From assembly GCF_003994855.1 (NCBI RefSeq), contig NZ_CP034142.1:744001-808000 (forward strand): 64,000 nt of DNA. Reading direction: 5' to 3'. Each line of letters begins with the position of its first letter. The first letter of the stretch is position 1. Below are positions 52,717 through 60,549 of this stretch, piece by piece. Made by a program: the position numbers and the translations under genes. This stretch comes from Marinobacter sp. NP-4(2019). GTDB lineage: Bacteria; Pseudomonadota; Gammaproteobacteria; Pseudomonadales; Oleiphilaceae. Under the pieces are notes generated by a model. That model made no database searches and had not been told where the DNA came from. It saw only the letters and a list, made by a program, of their open reading frames with translations.

Positions 52717-53676
52717 ATGACTCTCACCGAGTTACGATACGTTGTTACCCTGGCACGGGAAAGACATTTTGGCCGCGCCGCTGAGCGTTGCCATGTCAGC
52801 CAGCCCACCCTCAGCGTGGCGGTGAAAAAGCTGGAAGACGAGCTCGGCATTCCCCTGTTTGAACGCAGCAAGAGCAGCATCCGTGTGACCGAAACCGGCC
52901 TGCGCATTATCGAACAGGCCCAACGGGTTCTGGATCAGGTCGGTGTCATCAAGGACATGGCCCAGGATGGCAAGAACCAGCTGAACTCTCCGCTGAAAGT
53001 CGGCGCCATTTATACCATTGGCCCCTACCTGTTTCCCCACCTTTTGCCTGAATTGCGGCGTGCCGCGCCGGATATGCCGTTGTTCATCGAAGAGAACTAC
53101 ACTGCCAGCCTGCGCCAGAAACTCCGGCACTCCGAGCTGGACGCCATCATTATTGCGCTGCCGTTTGAAGAGCCGGAAGTCGTCACCCTGCCACTTTATG
53201 ACGAGCCTTTTGTGGTTCTGCTGCCGGCAGGTCACCCGCTGGCGGAGAAAGAAAGCCTGACGGCGGAAGAGCTGGCAAAGGAACAGCTGCTGTTGCTTGG
53301 CCCGGGCCATTGTTTCCGGGACCAGGTGCTGGAGTCCTGCCCGCCATTGGTGGAGGCGGTTACCCGACATGCCGGTGCGACATCCCCGGCATTGGTCACG
53401 GAAGGCAGTTCCCTTGAGACCATTCGCCACATGGTGGCTTCCGGGCTCGGTATTACCGTGCTGCCGCTTTCCGCGGCGACCGCGATGCAGTATCACGAGG
53501 ATATCCTGGCGGTTCGACCGTTCGCCCCCCCGGTGCCGTTCCGTACGGTGGCACTGGCGTGGAGGGTGACGTTCCCGCGCCCGAAAGCCATTGATGTGTT
53601 GTCGCTGGCGGCGAGCCAGTGTCGCGTCATTGAAAAGGCCAAATCCGACACCCCGGCCATTGCTGCCAGCGCCTGA
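52717..53676 (+). CDS. oxyR: peroxide-sensing LysR-type regulator OxyR
   Basis: The 319-aa LysR protein begins MTLTELRYVVTLARERHFG with the winged HTH SQPTLSVAVKKLEDELG. Its sensor domain has GHCFRDQVLESC; the two cysteines fall at 199 and 208, the same numbers as in E. coli OxyR. The peroxide-formed disulfide would switch on catalase and peroxidase genes. recG starts 8 bp after its stop, the oxyR-recG operon of Pseudomonas. Confidence 0.95.
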   Translation: MTLTELRYVVTLARERHFGRAAERCHVSQPTLSVAVKKLEDELGIPLFERSKSSIRVTETGLRIIEQAQRVLDQVGVIKDMAQDGKNQLNSPLKVGAIYTIGPYLFPHLLPELRRAAPDMPLFIEENYTASLRQKLRHSELDAIIIALPFEEPEVVTLPLYDEPFVVLLPAGHPLAEKESLTAEELAKEQLLLLGPGHCFRDQVLESCPPLVEAVTRHAGATSPALVTEGSSLETIRHMVASGLGITVLPLSAATAMQYHEDILAVRPFAPPVPFRTVALAWRVTFPRPKAIDVLSLAASQCRVIEKAKSDTPAIAASA

Positions 53677-53684
53677 GGCCGGCC

Positions 53685-55760
53685 ATGACCGCACTGGATG
53701 ATATTCCGGTTACCACACTCAAGGGCGTAGGAAGCGCGCTGGCAGATCGGCTGGCCAAACTGGGTATACATTCCCTGCAGGACCTGCTGTTTCATCTGCC
53801 CCACAGGTATGAAGACCGGACACGGGTGATCCCCATGGGGAGTCTGCGTATTGGCGATGTCGGTGTGGTGGAAGGCGAGGTGATGAAAACCGATCTGGTC
53901 ATGGGCCGGCGCCGCAGCCTGCAGGTCACCCTGAAAGACCATAGCGGCTTTCTGGTCATGCGATTTTTTCATTTCAATGCGGCCCAGAAAAACCAGCTGA
54001 CTGAGGGCACCCGGGTACGCTGCTTTGGCGAGGTTCGCCCTGGCCGGGCCGGCTACGAGTTTTACCACCCCGAGTATCAGATCAATCCGCCCCCGATGCC
54101 TGCGGAAGGTGAGGCCACCCTGACCCCCGTCTACCCCCTCACCGAAGGTATCCAGCAGCCGCGGGTTCGTTCCCTGTGTCAGCAGGCCTTGTCCTACCTG
54201 AAGCGCTATCCGATTCGTGACTGGCTACCCACAGCCCTGCTGTCGGATTATCAGCTGCCAGGTATCACTGAAGCCGTGGAGCTGGTGCATTCACCGCCCG
54301 CCAGCGCACCGGTTAACCTGTTGATGGAAGGCAAGCACCCGGCCCAACAACGGCTGGTGATGGAAGAGTTGCTGGCCCACCAGCTCAGCCTGTTGCAGGT
54401 CAGGGAGCAGATCCAGGCGCGGGAAGCCTTGCCGCTGTTACCCACCGGCGACCTGGTGGAGCGCTTTCTGGATGCCTTGCCCTTTCGTCTGACCGTCGCC
54501 CAGCAGTACGTTGTAAGTGAGATACGTCAGGATCTCAGCCAGCCGTTGCCGATGTTGCGCCTGGTCCAGGGGGATGTTGGCTCGGGCAAAACCGTGGTGG
54601 CCGCATTGGCGGCGCTGCAAACCATTGGCGCGGGGGCCCAGGTCGCGTTAATGGCACCTACCGAAATTCTCGCGGAACAGCACTATCACAACTTCCGCGA
54701 ATGGCTGGAGCCTTTAGGTATCCGTCTGGCGTGGCTGTCCGGCAAGGTCAAGGGCAAGGCCCGCCGGGAGGCGCTGGAGCAGGTCAGCAGCGGTGAGGCA
54801 ACGGTGGCCATTGGTACCCACGCGCTGTTCCAGGACGATGTGGTGTTCAACCGTCTGGCTCTGGTGATCGTCGATGAGCAACACCGCTTTGGTGTCCATC
54901 AGCGCCTGGCGTTGCGGGAGAAAGGGGTGGGTGGCTCCCTGGCCCCCCATCAACTGATCATGACGGCGACGCCAATTCCCAGAACCCTGGCGATGAGCGC
55001 CTATGCCGACCTGGATACCTCGATGATCGATGAACTACCGCCCGGGAGAAAACCCATTGAAACCATCGCCATTCCGGATAGCCGCCGGGATGATGTGATA
55101 GAGCGGGTACGCAAGGCCTGCCGGGAAGGGCGCCAGGCCTATTGGGTCTGTACACTGGTTGAAGAGTCCGAGGCGCTCCAGTGTCAGGCCGCGGAAGTGA
55201 CCGCCCGGGAACTGTCGGAGCGCCTGCCGGATCTGCATGTCGGGCTGGTCCACGGGCGCCTGAAAGCGACAGAAAAGGCCGATGTCATGACCCGGTTCAA
55301 GCATGGCGAGCTGGACCTGTTGGTGGCAACGACCGTCATCGAGGTCGGGGTGGATGTGCCCAACGCCTCGCTGATTATCATTGAAAACCCGGAACGGCTG
55401 GGGCTTGCACAGCTACATCAGCTTCGTGGTCGGGTGGGGCGGGGCGAGCAGGCCAGTTTCTGCGTATTGATGTATCACCCGCCCCTGTCCCTGAATGGGA
55501 AAGCCAGGTTGCACGCATTGAGGGACAGCCAGGACGGTTTTGTGATCGCAGAGAAGGATCTGGAAATTCGTGGGCCGGGTGAAGTGCTGGGGACGCGTCA
55601 AACCGGCATGATGCAGTTTCGATTGGCTGATTTCGAGCGCGACAAGGGCTGGATTGAGCCAATCCGGGAAATGGCCCCGGGGTTGATGAAGCAGCCCGAA
55701 GTAGTCGGTGGCCTGATTCGTCGTTGGCTGGGTGAGAGAATTCGTTACGGCGACGTCTAA
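53685..55760 (+). CDS. recG: ATP-dependent DNA helicase RecG
   Basis: The 691-aa protein has an N-terminal OB wedge (about 50-165), Walker A LVQGDVGSGKTVVAALA, the DEQH box VIVDEQHRFGV, motif III MTATPIPRTLAMSAYADLD (in part) and motif VI QLRGRVGRGEQASFC. It remodels stalled forks and branched DNA. Cotranscription with oxyR ties fork repair to peroxide stress. Confidence 0.97.
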   Translation: MTALDDIPVTTLKGVGSALADRLAKLGIHSLQDLLFHLPHRYEDRTRVIPMGSLRIGDVGVVEGEVMKTDLVMGRRRSLQVTLKDHSGFLVMRFFHFNAAQKNQLTEGTRVRCFGEVRPGRAGYEFYHPEYQINPPPMPAEGEATLTPVYPLTEGIQQPRVRSLCQQALSYLKRYPIRDWLPTALLSDYQLPGITEAVELVHSPPASAPVNLLMEGKHPAQQRLVMEELLAHQLSLLQVREQIQAREALPLLPTGDLVERFLDALPFRLTVAQQYVVSEIRQDLSQPLPMLRLVQGDVGSGKTVVAALAALQTIGAGAQVALMAPTEILAEQHYHNFREWLEPLGIRLAWLSGKVKGKARREALEQVSSGEATVAIGTHALFQDDVVFNRLALVIVDEQHRFGVHQRLALREKGVGGSLAPHQLIMTATPIPRTLAMSAYADLDTSMIDELPPGRKPIETIAIPDSRRDDVIERVRKACREGRQAYWVCTLVEESEALQCQAAEVTARELSERLPDLHVGLVHGRLKATEKADVMTRFKHGELDLLVATTVIEVGVDVPNASLIIIENPERLGLAQLHQLRGRVGRGEQASFCVLMYHPPLSLNGKARLHALRDSQDGFVIAEKDLEIRGPGEVLGTRQTGMMQFRLADFERDKGWIEPIREMAPGLMKQPEVVGGLIRRWLGERIRYGDV

Positions 55761-55805
55761 AGTCATGGTGCCACAAGGTGGCACGCCAGAAATTGGGGAA
55801 TAACC

Positions 55806-57170
55806 ATGGAATTACCGGTTTCGGTCCGGGAAGCCCTGGGGGACAACGCAGGGGGAGTGGCCCTGCGGGCGATCGCTCAGGCAGACAGTGACCAGTTGCT
55901 GAGAATGGTGTTGCTCAGTGACGATCAGGGGAATGTGCAGGCCATTTGCCGGCATGAGGACCTTCTGGATATCAACTCGCTCAACCGGCAACTTGGGCGG
56001 GATTTGCGGGTGATGAAACGTCGTGAGCAGCTGAGGGTCAGAGAGCGTGCGGGGTTGGCCGAGTTGCCAGCGTTGCCGTCGCTGACCGGGTGGCCAACCG
56101 TCGTGGACAATCGAGTGGACAGCCTCGAGTCCATCGCCATTGTTTTTGGGTCGCAAGACCTGGCCATGGTGATGCCGAATGAGGATTTTCGTGCGATAAC
56201 CGCCCAAGCTGACAGGGCGGATTTTGCTGTGGCTCCGGAAAGTATCCGGGTCAACCTGGATCACCCGGAGAAGGACCGGGATCAGCTTCATTCTGCTATC
56301 AAGAAATTCACCGGACTGAGAATCCAGCAGCGCCTGGAAGACACGCTCGAATTGCCGCCACTTCCCGAAACCGCCCAACGTATTATTCGCCTGCGTGTGA
56401 ACCCCAATGCGGAGATGGGGGATCTGGTCGATATTGTCGAAAGCGATCCCAGTCTGGCGGCACAAATCGTGAGCTGGGCTTCGTCCTCATTCTACGCCGC
56501 GGCAGGGCAGGTCCGATCGGTGCATGACGCCGTCTCGCGCGTGCTGGGATTCGATCTGGTGATGAATCTGTCAATGGGGCTGGCCCTTGGCCGGGCTCTT
56601 GGCAAGCCCAAGGATCATCCGGAAGGTTTCGTGGATTACTGGCAGCAGGCCATCTGGCAGGCTCAGGCCGCGAGTCTGCTGAGTGCCATGATGCCCCGTG
56701 GGGAGCGCCCCGTATCCGGTCTGGCGTATCTGGCCGGGCTGCTACACAATTTTGGTTATCTGGTCCTGGCCCAGGTTTTTCCACCCCACTTCAAACTGGT
56801 GTGCCGCTCACTGGAGGTGAATGCCACCATGGACCCGGCGGTGACCGAACATTATTTGCTGGGGATAACCCGAGAGCAGATAGCTGCCGAGTTAATGCAG
56901 AACTGGGGAATGCCTGATGAGGTAGTCCGGGCGATTCGTTACCAGAAAAAGCCGGACTACGAAGGGGCTCATAGTGTATACGCCAGATTGCTTTGGCTGG
57001 GGCGTCAGTTGCTCACAAAGCGTGGTGTGGTGCTGGGGGGAAGTGAGGAAGTGCCACGGTCCTTTTACCAATCACTGGGACTTGAGCAGACCGCTGTGGA
57101 AGAACAGTTCGACAAGCTGGTTGGTAACAAAGCCAGTGTCATGGCCATGGCAGGCATGATGACAGCTTGA
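55806..57170 (+). CDS. YbaK-like and HDOD two-domain protein
   Basis: The 454-aa protein has an N-terminal domain (about 1-160) resembling YbaK/ProX aminoacyl-tRNA deacylases, with LRMVLLSDDQGNVQAICRHEDLLDINSLN (in parts). The HDOD domain (about 185-390) contains LPPLPETAQRIIRLRVNPNA (in part), SDPSLAAQIVSWASS and AYLAGLLHNFGYLVLA. HDOD domains resemble HD phosphohydrolases without full metal ligands and occur in signalling proteins. The fused form is seen in several gammaproteobacteria, with no clear role. It follows recG by 45 bp. Confidence 0.85.
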   Translation: MELPVSVREALGDNAGGVALRAIAQADSDQLLRMVLLSDDQGNVQAICRHEDLLDINSLNRQLGRDLRVMKRREQLRVRERAGLAELPALPSLTGWPTVVDNRVDSLESIAIVFGSQDLAMVMPNEDFRAITAQADRADFAVAPESIRVNLDHPEKDRDQLHSAIKKFTGLRIQQRLEDTLELPPLPETAQRIIRLRVNPNAEMGDLVDIVESDPSLAAQIVSWASSSFYAAAGQVRSVHDAVSRVLGFDLVMNLSMGLALGRALGKPKDHPEGFVDYWQQAIWQAQAASLLSAMMPRGERPVSGLAYLAGLLHNFGYLVLAQVFPPHFKLVCRSLEVNATMDPAVTEHYLLGITREQIAAELMQNWGMPDEVVRAIRYQKKPDYEGAHSVYARLLWLGRQLLTKRGVVLGGSEEVPRSFYQSLGLEQTAVEEQFDKLVGNKASVMAMAGMMTA

Positions 57171-57180
57171 TTTTACTATA

Positions 57181-57203
57181 AAAAAGCCGGCCTAAAGGCC
57201 GGC
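57181..57203 (-). terminator. minus-strand Rho-independent terminator
   Basis: GCCGGCC (57186-57192) and GGCCGGC (57197-57203) pair perfectly around TAAA. On the minus strand the stem is followed by TTTTT, so it ends transcripts coming from the DUF2489 side, 270 bp after that gene. On the plus strand no T run follows. Confidence 0.75.
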
Positions 57204-57474
57204 AAGCTCACCCGCTTGTTGCAGAGTCGTCCAAACTTATCAGGAGAAAACAACGTAAGGTGTCCGCAGAGATTGGTTAGGACTACCTTGTCTTTCAATT
57301 TAGACGATGAGGTTGAAATTAAAAGTCAACCTTGGTATCAAATTGTGAGAAAGCTGACTGTTACGTTTTTGAAACATTGGAATGTGTTGATTTCCAAAGT
57401 TAAATAGCTTGGGTTTTCTGACGCCTCAGTTACAAAATGTTACAAATTAAGTGCGGCGATGGTTGGGGCGGGTG
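57204..57474. other. AT-rich gene-poor stretch
   Basis: This 271-bp region is clearly AT-richer than the genes around it. A 63-codon plus-strand frame (57216-57407) opens only with a TTG lacking a ribosome site, so I do not call it. The region lies between the HDOD gene (plus) and the DUF2489 gene (minus), inside a likely minus-strand 3' UTR. It could hold a small RNA or a remnant of transferred DNA. Confidence 0.35.
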
Positions 57475-57930
57475 TCAGAAAGTGTGATGCCGCAGGGCGG
57501 TTGCCGCACGGCGGATAGCATCCGCGTGTTTTTCTTCTATGGCAAGACGTTCTTTGTCCATCTTTTCGATGAAGCGGGTGTCGGTAGCCTGACGTGCCCT
57601 GTGTGTCGGCATATGCTGGATCTGGTCGTAGACTTCCTGGAAGACCCGAAATGGCGACTGTTCAAGCAGTTCTGGTGCTACATGATCCAGCAGCCCTTTC
57701 AGCCGCAGACAGGCCTCCGAGTATTCGACCTGGTCTTCTTCAACCGCCAGGGCAATCACCTGAATGCTTTCCACCATGGATTGCCGGCGCTCCGACTGGA
57801 ACGCCCGGTTCTTGTCTGCCCGTTTGCGGTTTGTCTTCAGTAACCTGGCCTGGCGCACAATAAACGCTGACAGCACGGCAATGGCGATCAGTCCAGCAAT
57901 AATCAGTGTCCACTGGAGCCACAGGGGCAT
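57475..57930 (-). CDS. DUF2489 membrane-anchored protein
   Basis: The 151-aa protein has one N-terminal span (about 5-27) and a basic, helical cytoplasmic part with ESIQVIALAVEEDQVEYSEAC (in part) and RLKGLLDH, the DUF2489 family. It is known from many gammaproteobacteria, with no assigned role. It ends the minus-strand run after the molybdopterin enzyme (18 bp). Confidence 0.85.
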   Translation of the reverse strand: MPLWLQWTLIIAGLIAIAVLSAFIVRQARLLKTNRKRADKNRAFQSERRQSMVESIQVIALAVEEDQVEYSEACLRLKGLLDHVAPELLEQSPFRVFQEVYDQIQHMPTHRARQATDTRFIEKMDKERLAIEEKHADAIRRAATALRHHTF

Positions 57931-57948
57931 AAATTCATCCTCGTTTTA

Positions 57949-60255
57949 TTACGCGCGTTTACGCTGGCGTTCCGCTCGCCAGACCTTCACTTTGACCTTC
58001 TGGCCGTTGAGGACCGATGTACCCACCAAAGGGTCTACCTGCTGGTCACTCAGCACGTCGTTGATGCTGGCCCCGGCGTGGGCCGATGCCACCGACTGAC
58101 TGGTGCCGGGACGATGGTGGCCCCAGCCATGGGGAACGGACACGACACCGGGCATAATATCTTCGGTAATCTCAACGGGTAGCACGATGTTACCGGATAC
58201 ATCGCCTGAGTCCGAGGTGATTTCCGCTGAATCGCCTGGCTGAAGTCCGCAACGCGCTGCATCCCTGGGGTTGATGATCAGGGTGCAGCGATCCTTGCCC
58301 TTGACCAGTCTTTCGCTGTTATGCATCCAGGAATTGTTGCTGCGAACATGGCGGCGACCAATCATCAGAAGACCATCCGTGACAGGGCTCGCCAACAGGT
58401 CGTGAAGCCGGGCCAGATCCTGCAGGTAGCGTCTGGGTGCGAGGTTCACCTTACCGTCGCGGGTGAACAATCGCTCCGGCATACAGGGTCTGAGAGGGCC
58501 CAGGTCGACGCCGTTAGGGTTGTCTCGCAAGGTCGTCAGGGACAGCCCTTTGGGAAGATCCTGCCAATGACGGTTGAGGGGGCTGAGCCTGGCGATGCCC
58601 TGAAGTGGATGGCGGCTGGGCAGGATGTCCATGACCAGATCAATAGCCGGCTGGACCAGCCCTCGTGCAGGTCCGATGTCAGCGCCGTAGGGCCCGGAGC
58701 GCAGCAGCAGGTCCAGGATGGGATCTGGTCCGACCTGTTTGAAAGCACGCCAGCCCAGTTCTGCGCGCAGGGGCAGGCGGCCACCCTTGCGTTTTTTTTC
58801 CAGGCGGTGTGCCAACTCCAGCAGGATCTGCCAGTCGTGGCGGGAATCCTCACCGGCCTCGAACAGGGCCTCACTGTATTTGGCGTAGTTGCGCACCGCA
58901 AACATGCTGAAAATCAGGTCATAATGGCTGCGTTCAAGGGCCGCTGTGGGGGGCAGGATGATGTCCGCGTGGCGGGTGGTCTCATTCAGGTAGTAATCCA
59001 CTGATACCATGAAGTCGAGCCCTTCCAGAGCCTTCTCCAGTCGGCCGCCATTGGGGTTGGACAGCACCGGGTTGCCGGCAACGGTGACAAATGCCCTGAT
59101 CTGGCCTTCCCCCGGCGTCAGCATTTCATCCGCCATGGTGCTGGCGGGGTATTCTCCTGCGAACTCGGGCAGTTTTTTCACCCGACTGAAACGGTTGCCG
59201 AAATGTCCCTGTTGGCCGGACATACCGCCCAAAGCGATCAGGTCAATAGCGGGCTGGGTGAACATGACTCCACCGGTGGCGTCGAGCTTGCCAGTCAAAA
59301 TGTTCAGACAGTAGGCCAGCCAGGTTGCTACGCCTCCAAAGGCCTGGGTGCTGGTGCCCATACGGGTATACAGTGCGGCTTTCTGCGTCGAGGCCAGTTG
59401 CCGTGCCAGTTGGCGAATGGCTTCGGCATCAAGTCCGGTGTGTGGGGCGACAGCCTCCGGGGTAAAACCCAGAGACGCCAGGCGCAGCAGGTCGACATCC
59501 TTTGTCCAGCTCTCCGCATGGCCAAGGTTGACCAGACTTTCATCGAACAGGGTGTGTACCATCGCCATCAGCAACAGTGCGTCGGTGCCGGGACGAATGA
59601 AATGGAATTCGTCGGCCAGTTTGCCGGTTTCCGTGCGCCGGGGATCCACCACGATCATCTTGCCGCCGCGGTTTTTCAGGGCTTTCAGTCGCCCGCGGAC
59701 GTCCGGAACTGTCATCAGGCTGCCATTGGAGGCCATGGGGTTGGCGCCGATGCAGATGAACAAGTCAGTACGGTCGATATCGGGAATCGGAAACAGGATC
59801 TGGTGCCCGAACATTTCCAGGCTGGCCAGCATGTGGGGCAGTTGATCGTTGGAGGTGGCGGAGAATCTATTCTGGCTGCCTATGGCCCGCAAAAAAGGCA
59901 TGGTGGCGACCAGTGACCCGTGGTTATGGACGTTCGGGTTTCCCAGGTACACCCCGATGCTGTTGCGGCCCTGTTCCTTGCGCACCCGGTGCAGGCGGTC
60001 GGCCACCAGATCGAAGGCTTCATCCCAATCCATTTCCTGCCAGCCATTGGCTGTTTTACGGATCGGCTTTTTCAGGCGCTCGGGGTCTTCGTGAAGATCC
60101 TGCAGGGCGACGGCCTTGGGGCAGATGTGGCCATGGCTTAACGGGTCGTCCTGATCACCTTTGATGGAGGTAATGTGTCCATCCTTGACCTCTATGGCGA
60201 CGCCACACATGGCTTCACACAGGTGGCAGGTACGGTAGTGGGTGCCGTTTTCCAT
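57949..60255 (-). CDS. molybdopterin-dependent oxidoreductase, formate dehydrogenase-like
   Basis: The ATG at 60255 (AGAGAG ahead) gives 768 aa. An N-terminal iron-sulfur motif CHLCEAMC (C-x2-C-x3-C) with a fourth Cys in GHICPKA is followed by the Mo-bis-MGD domains (GKMIVVDPRRTETGKLADE, in part; RHADIILPP; NSWMHNSERLVKG) and the C-terminal MopB domain (VSVPHGWGHHRPGTSQ). There is no twin-arginine signal, so it is cytoplasmic. I find no Cys or Sec where FdhF and Nap have their Mo ligand (SNDQLPHMLAS region). No partner subunits are adjacent. The substrate is unknown. Confidence 0.88.
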   Translation of the reverse strand: MENGTHYRTCHLCEAMCGVAIEVKDGHITSIKGDQDDPLSHGHICPKAVALQDLHEDPERLKKPIRKTANGWQEMDWDEAFDLVADRLHRVRKEQGRNSIGVYLGNPNVHNHGSLVATMPFLRAIGSQNRFSATSNDQLPHMLASLEMFGHQILFPIPDIDRTDLFICIGANPMASNGSLMTVPDVRGRLKALKNRGGKMIVVDPRRTETGKLADEFHFIRPGTDALLLMAMVHTLFDESLVNLGHAESWTKDVDLLRLASLGFTPEAVAPHTGLDAEAIRQLARQLASTQKAALYTRMGTSTQAFGGVATWLAYCLNILTGKLDATGGVMFTQPAIDLIALGGMSGQQGHFGNRFSRVKKLPEFAGEYPASTMADEMLTPGEGQIRAFVTVAGNPVLSNPNGGRLEKALEGLDFMVSVDYYLNETTRHADIILPPTAALERSHYDLIFSMFAVRNYAKYSEALFEAGEDSRHDWQILLELAHRLEKKRKGGRLPLRAELGWRAFKQVGPDPILDLLLRSGPYGADIGPARGLVQPAIDLVMDILPSRHPLQGIARLSPLNRHWQDLPKGLSLTTLRDNPNGVDLGPLRPCMPERLFTRDGKVNLAPRRYLQDLARLHDLLASPVTDGLLMIGRRHVRSNNSWMHNSERLVKGKDRCTLIINPRDAARCGLQPGDSAEITSDSGDVSGNIVLPVEITEDIMPGVVSVPHGWGHHRPGTSQSVASAHAGASINDVLSDQQVDPLVGTSVLNGQKVKVKVWRAERQRKRA

Positions 60256-60299
60256 GGGTTCTCTCTCTCTGTTCGTGGTCTTATTATTGAATTGGGTGC

Positions 60300-60412
60300 A
60301 TCGGCAGGCGGGCAGGGTGTTCCGGAACACGCTTTGAATACATCCCTGTAACGCTCGGGCTCCGCCATCCATGGCTCCGCACGGTTCCGGAACACCCTGC
60401 CCGCCTGCCGAT
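60300..60412. repeat. palindromic element, copy C (conserved core, variable arms)
   Basis: The perfect 29-bp arms 60300-60328 and 60384-60412 enclose a 55-nt core (60329-60383) with hairpin 1 TACA-TCCC-TGTA (60339-60350) and hairpin 2 GCCA-TCCA-TGGC (60364-60375). Core order and loop sequences match copy B. The arms contain the self-complementary GTTCCGGAAC next to the core. It lies upstream of the molybdopterin gene and downstream of the lipoprotein terminator. Confidence 0.88.
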
Positions 60413-60500
60413 AGGAACAATGGAGTTGGTTTCAACAGGCAACCAGATTAGCAGGAAATGCAGGTAAGGGGAAAAGCCTGATTTGGCAGAAACGGCCATT

Positions 60501-60525
60501 AAAAAGGCCAGCCCGAAGGCTGGCC
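60501..60525 (-). terminator. Rho-independent terminator of the Ig-like lipoprotein gene
   Basis: On the minus strand GGCCAGCC pairs with GGCTGGCC around TTCG, followed by five T (60501-60505). It lies 25 bp beyond the lipoprotein stop. The remaining bases up to 60255 hold palindromic copy C. Confidence 0.88.
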
Positions 60526-60549
60526 TGGAGTGCGGGTGAGCCTTGCCGG

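Noticed and set aside
57216..57407. 63-codon plus-strand frame in the AT-rich gap
   Set aside because: It opens only with TTG, has no ribosome site and no recognised similarity; AT-rich DNA in an otherwise GC-rich genome gives such frames by chance.
60256..60435. N-terminal extension of the molybdopterin enzyme through palindrome copy C
   Set aside because: The iron-sulfur motif and the AGAGAG ribosome site both place the start at 60255; the extension is the palindrome read in frame.
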